A DNA stretch of 64,000 bases, taken from the NCBI RefSeq assembly GCF_030238365.1, contig NZ_JASSOT010000064.1:1-64000 (forward strand), in the 5' to 3' direction. This stretch comes from Lelliottia wanjuensis (GTDB lineage Bacteria > Pseudomonadota > Gammaproteobacteria > Enterobacterales > Enterobacteriaceae). The translations under genes were made by a program, and so were the position numbers. The notes beneath the pieces were generated by a model. That model saw only the letters and a list, made by a program, of their open reading frames with translations, did not search any database and was not told the DNA's origin. This document shows, in pieces, positions 61,283 through 64,000 of this stretch (position 1 is its first letter; each line of letters begins with the position of its first letter).

Positions 61283-62488
61283 TTAGAAACCTCGTTTCAG
61301 TTTGCCAGCGGTAGGGAATGCTTTCTCAAATTCGCTGATTGATGCGGAATCCTGAGCCAAAGCGGCAGGACGTGAGCTTTCTTTCTGGCTGATCGCCATC
61401 TTCACCAGTGACGGGAACGCGGACGGGTGGACGCCTTTGATGTCGACGCCAGACTGCTCAAGAGCGGTACGGTAGACATCAGCCGCTGAGTCCATCGCCA
61501 CCACGTCGCCAATCAGAGGGCGAACAGCCAGTTCAGCTTCGCGGATTTCACGGAAGTTCTGAGCGGCCTTTTTGGTTGCGCTGTCAGCTGCTAAGCGGAT
61601 CGCAGAGTCCATAGCCGTTTTGGAGACTTTGTCGTCTTTCTTGTCATCATCTTCATCGTCTTCGTCATCGGCGGTCTTTTTCTTTTTGCCTTCTTCGTCA
61701 TCTTCTTCAGAGTCGGACGCCGGTTTCTTTTTCTTCTCCTTTTCGTCTTCGTCCTCATCCTCGTCGTCAGCAGTTTTCTTTTTCTGCTCTTCTTCATCTT
61801 CCTTTTCGGCTTCATCGAGAGCCAGAAGCGCCTTGCGCACTACCTCATCAATGTCCGCATCCGCTGCCAGTAGTGGCTTAACGGTTGCACGAATAGCCGC
61901 AGCTTTGCGTTTGCTCATGTGCTTTAACTCCGGTGGTAAAGAATCTGCGACCAATACGTCGCTTCCTGCGCGGCCTGTTTCGACCAACGCTACGTGGTTC
62001 CCGATAATTTCCCGCATGATGCCGTCATAGACTTCACCATTTGGTGTCGTACCGGGGGTCATGTCAGCGACGTATTGGTACGACGAAGACAATTCTTCCT
62101 GCTCTTCCGTCTCGATACCGGCGATGGCTGAGTTGTCCCACACGGACAGGCCGTTAGTGAGATACGTTCCGTCAAAGTCAGCGTTCGAGTGAGTAACCCC
62201 TACGCGATATTCGCGAGGTGGGTCACCGGGGAAGTCAGGGGTATGGATTGAAAGGAGTGGGATGTTATTGAATGTCGCTACGGCTTTCTTCAGTTCGTCA
62301 GGATGTCGCCAGAGTCGGTAAATCTTCTCGGGGTCCAGCCCTAACTTATCAGCGCCTGGAATCTCTCGCCCGAAGTAGGGGCAGACGTTGGCCTTGCTGA
62401 TATTGCTGACCTTTACCTGAAGCCTGCCGTTGCCATCAAACGTGCGCACGGATGCGCGGTCGAATGCCAACCGTTCAGTTTGGTTCAT
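61283..62488 (-). CDS. DUF2213 prohead core/protease-type protein with charged repeats
   Basis: 401 residues. The N-terminal 190 residues match DUF2213 ([72 protein letters not shown], [16 protein letters not shown]), a prohead maturation protease/scaffold group. Residues about 228-294 are an extreme Asp/Glu/Lys tract with a repeated KKKTADDED unit, followed by a helical scaffold-like C-terminus. It would be cleaved away during head maturation. Confidence 0.82.
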   Translation of the reverse strand: MNQTERLAFDRASVRTFDGNGRLQVKVSNISKANVCPYFGREIPGADKLGLDPEKIYRLWRHPDELKKAVATFNNIPLLSIHTPDFPGDPPREYRVGVTHSNADFDGTYLTNGLSVWDNSAIAGIETEEQEELSSSYQYVADMTPGTTPNGEVYDGIMREIIGNHVALVETGRAGSDVLVADSLPPELKHMSKRKAAAIRATVKPLLAADADIDEVVRKALLALDEAEKEDEEEQKKKTADDEDEDEDEKEKKKKPASDSEEDDEEGKKKKTADDEDDEDDDKKDDKVSKTAMDSAIRLAADSATKKAAQNFREIREAELAVRPLIGDVVAMDSAADVYRTALEQSGVDIKGVHPSAFPSLVKMAISQKESSRPAALAQDSASISEFEKAFPTAGKLKRGF

Positions 62489-62499
62489 AATGATTCCGT

Positions 62500-63318
62500 T
62501 TAACTAAGGCCGGGGATTACTGCACGCCACCCGCATTTGCAGCCAGGTTCTTCTCCGGGGAGGATGTACTTCCCATCAATAAGGCAACCTTTATCAAGGC
62601 GGAATCGGCGCTTCTCTTTACCTGCCTTAACGTGCGATGGGCGGGGATGTTTCCCAGCGCCAGAGTGCTCCCACTCCCCCTCGACAATTCCTAATGATTG
62701 CTGGCGTGCTGCCTGCATCACAGAGGTGGCTTTATTGTTTTGGTCCATCGCGATGAAAGCTGCGCGTCTTCGGGTGATGCCGTAACGCTTTTGCAATTCA
62801 TCGGTGAGGTATGACAGGTCACGACCGCGAGCCACAGAGCGCATCACCAGACCTTCTACTTCGGTGAAATACTTCTCCGGTATGGAGCGTATCAGTCCGA
62901 CGTTTTCGGCAATGGTCGCCTGTAGTGCATTATTCATCGGCGCGGTCATTTTGAACTCAACCGTGAAGCCAGCAGTCTCCAGCGTGTTATGCAGTGACAC
63001 GTCAGAGTTCTTCATGGCATCGGTAGCGAACCTGTCAGAAAGCTTCTGCGCAATGTTGTCGAATGATTTAGTCCAGCGCTTAGCCAGTTTCTTCATCGCG
63101 TCACGCATAAACACAGCCGGAGATGCGTCCATTGCCACCGCTGCGCCGCTCGCTTTGTAGTTTGCGGTTAGCCAGTACACAACGGACTTCTGCATCTCCC
63201 GTATCTGCTTATCGAGCTGGCGTCGATACCATGCCTCAACACCTGCGTTAGGTCTGACTGGCGGTATCGTCTTCTGGGTCGATGTCTTCGCCGTCTTCTT
63301 CTTCGAGGTCGATGTCAT
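62500..63318 (-). CDS. phage minor head protein (SPP1 gp7/Mu F-like)
   Basis: 272 residues. A Lys/Thr-rich start is followed by a helical region and the minor-head hallmark [87 protein letters not shown], with the GEEPGCKC motif. It overlaps the portal gene end by 71 bases. Associated with the portal and DNA injection. Confidence 0.87.
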   Translation of the reverse strand: MTSTSKKKTAKTSTQKTIPPVRPNAGVEAWYRRQLDKQIREMQKSVVYWLTANYKASGAAVAMDASPAVFMRDAMKKLAKRWTKSFDNIAQKLSDRFATDAMKNSDVSLHNTLETAGFTVEFKMTAPMNNALQATIAENVGLIRSIPEKYFTEVEGLVMRSVARGRDLSYLTDELQKRYGITRRRAAFIAMDQNNKATSVMQAARQQSLGIVEGEWEHSGAGKHPRPSHVKAGKEKRRFRLDKGCLIDGKYILPGEEPGCKCGWRAVIPGLS

Positions 63319-64000
63319 CGCTTAAGTCCAGTGAGTGATATGGTGATTCAGGGTCTTCGGCGATCTTCTCGCGTATCTCGTTGTTCGAAAGCGCACCGAT
63401 AGCCTGGTAAACGGCGTCAGTGTCAGCATCGATTTTCCGAATCTCCGCTTTCTCCTTCGCGCTCATCTCGTAGAGAGGTTCGAATTCGAAATAGATTTCC
63501 GGGTCGATGTCGCCAAACTCGGATAGTTGAATGATGTCCAGAACGCGCTTCAGAGCAGTAGAGAAGATTGACTGCTGCAACGAGTGGATGTAGTCGTAGA
63601 AAACGCGAATCTCGCCATCTGATGAAGCATTCAGGCCGGTTGGTGCAATGCCCAGCAACTTAACCAGCGGGATGCTGGAAACCGCCGCCATTTGCTCCTG
63701 AGACTGAGCCTGAAGAACATCGAGAGTGCCAAGCGGAGCATTAACAAACTCAACCGTTTCTGGCATCTCGGTGCTGTTGTCTTTCGCAAAGGCTCCACGG
63801 TTGTCACGGCACTGGTTGAACAGTTGGAGGCGAGTGATTAATGATTCCGCACCACCACCCTGCAGGATAGTGCTCATGTTCGTACCGATGACCGGAATAC
63901 TGAACGAGTGAATCATGTCACTGACGCTGTCACGCGTGCGAAGCCAGTTGTTAACGTATGGCTCGGCGATCTGAATCAGCGACAGGCCGCGAAAGTTGTA
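63248..64000 (-). CDS. phage portal protein (DUF1073-like), partial
   Basis: The C-terminal 250 residues of a portal. The frame continues without a stop to the window end ([32 protein letters not shown] precedes the first ATG seen at 63916). The text [70 protein letters not shown] and the acidic end match DUF1073/anti-CBASS-style portal C-termini. The start lies beyond 64000. Confidence 0.85.
   Translation of the reverse strand, partial: YNFRGLSLIQIAEPYVNNWLRTRDSVSDMIHSFSIPVIGTNMSTILQGGGAESLITRLQLFNQCRDNRGAFAKDNSTEMPETVEFVNAPLGTLDVLQAQSQEQMAAVSSIPLVKLLGIAPTGLNASSDGEIRVFYDYIHSLQQSIFSTALKRVLDIIQLSEFGDIDPEIYFEFEPLYEMSAKEKAEIRKIDADTDAVYQAIGALSNNEIREKIAEDPESPYHSLDLSDDIDLEEEDGEDIDPEDDTASQT

Larger units (their letters stand above)
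39612..64000. mobile_element. contractile-tailed prophage (partial, continues beyond the window)
   Basis: The late genes run on the minus strand from a portal protein cut at 64000 through head, neck, sheath, tube, tape measure, baseplate, fibre and spike. A conversion cluster (gtrABC, SOS-boxed pair, SRAP) sits next to the attachment remnant. Sheath, tube, baseplate J and plug proteins indicate a myovirus. Terminase, lysis, early genes and integrase are not in the window and should lie to the right, together with the intact tRNA. Confidence 0.88.

Noticed and set aside
61572..62030. Ser/Phe-rich plus-strand frame of 152 codons
   Set aside because: It is the complement of the Asp/Glu/Lys repeat of the DUF2213 gene, hence the strange poly-Ser/Phe sequence.

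Overview
The window looks like an Enterobacteriaceae chromosome, most likely Enterobacter or a close relative. PheP, the MarT/FidL-type pair and the REP-like palindrome are enteric in character, and the native genes are GC-rich. Two mobile elements sit side by side in the middle and right of the window.

1-17.97 kb is host chromosome. It holds the tail of an IS481-like transposase, pheP, an M14 carboxypeptidase-like gene, a Fur-box-controlled pair (YncE-like lipoprotein and TonB-dependent siderophore receptor), a MarT/FidL-type membrane regulator pair with a small winged-helix gene, a methyl-accepting chemotaxis protein followed by an EAL phosphodiesterase, a LysR regulator, and a 1441-aa autotransporter behind a 667-bp AT-rich region.

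17.98-39.66 kb is a P4/CP4-like genomic island. It is bounded by two 45-bp copies of the 3' half of a tRNA-Arg(UCU)-like gene, with a 22-bp direct repeat just inside each end. The left part carries a tyrosine integrase, an AlpA-like regulator and AT-rich genes for exported or membrane proteins. The cargo is an orphan Hcp cassette (Hcp, DUF1493-like protein, membrane-active-looking protein) and a five-gene, translationally coupled operon: metallophosphoesterase, GASH-like helical protein, two GTPases, and a GAP1-type protein. This operon matches the predicted but little-studied GTPase-centred bacterial conflict systems and is the strongest candidate here for an incompletely described defence system. 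The right part is the usual CP4 module: zinc ribbon, broken alpA, Gp2-type replication protein, YfjQ-like, ArdB, RadC-like, DUF987, YeeU antitoxin, CbtA-type toxin and DUF4942.

39.6 kb to the window end is a prophage integrated in tandem at the same tRNA site. Nearest the junction are likely lysogenic-conversion and cargo genes: a YedK-like SRAP protein, an SOS-boxed pair that includes a UmuD'-like protein without the nucleophile, and gtrABC for O-antigen glucosylation. The rest is the late operon of a contractile-tailed (myovirus) phage on the minus strand, running from portal (cut by the window end) through capsid, neck, sheath, tube, tail chaperone with a -1 frameshift signal, tape measure and baseplate to tail fibre and tailspike. 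An HNH-AP2 homing-type endonuclease is inserted antisense among the tail genes. Neither tRNA fragment is complete, so the intact tRNA and the phage integrase should lie beyond 64 kb.
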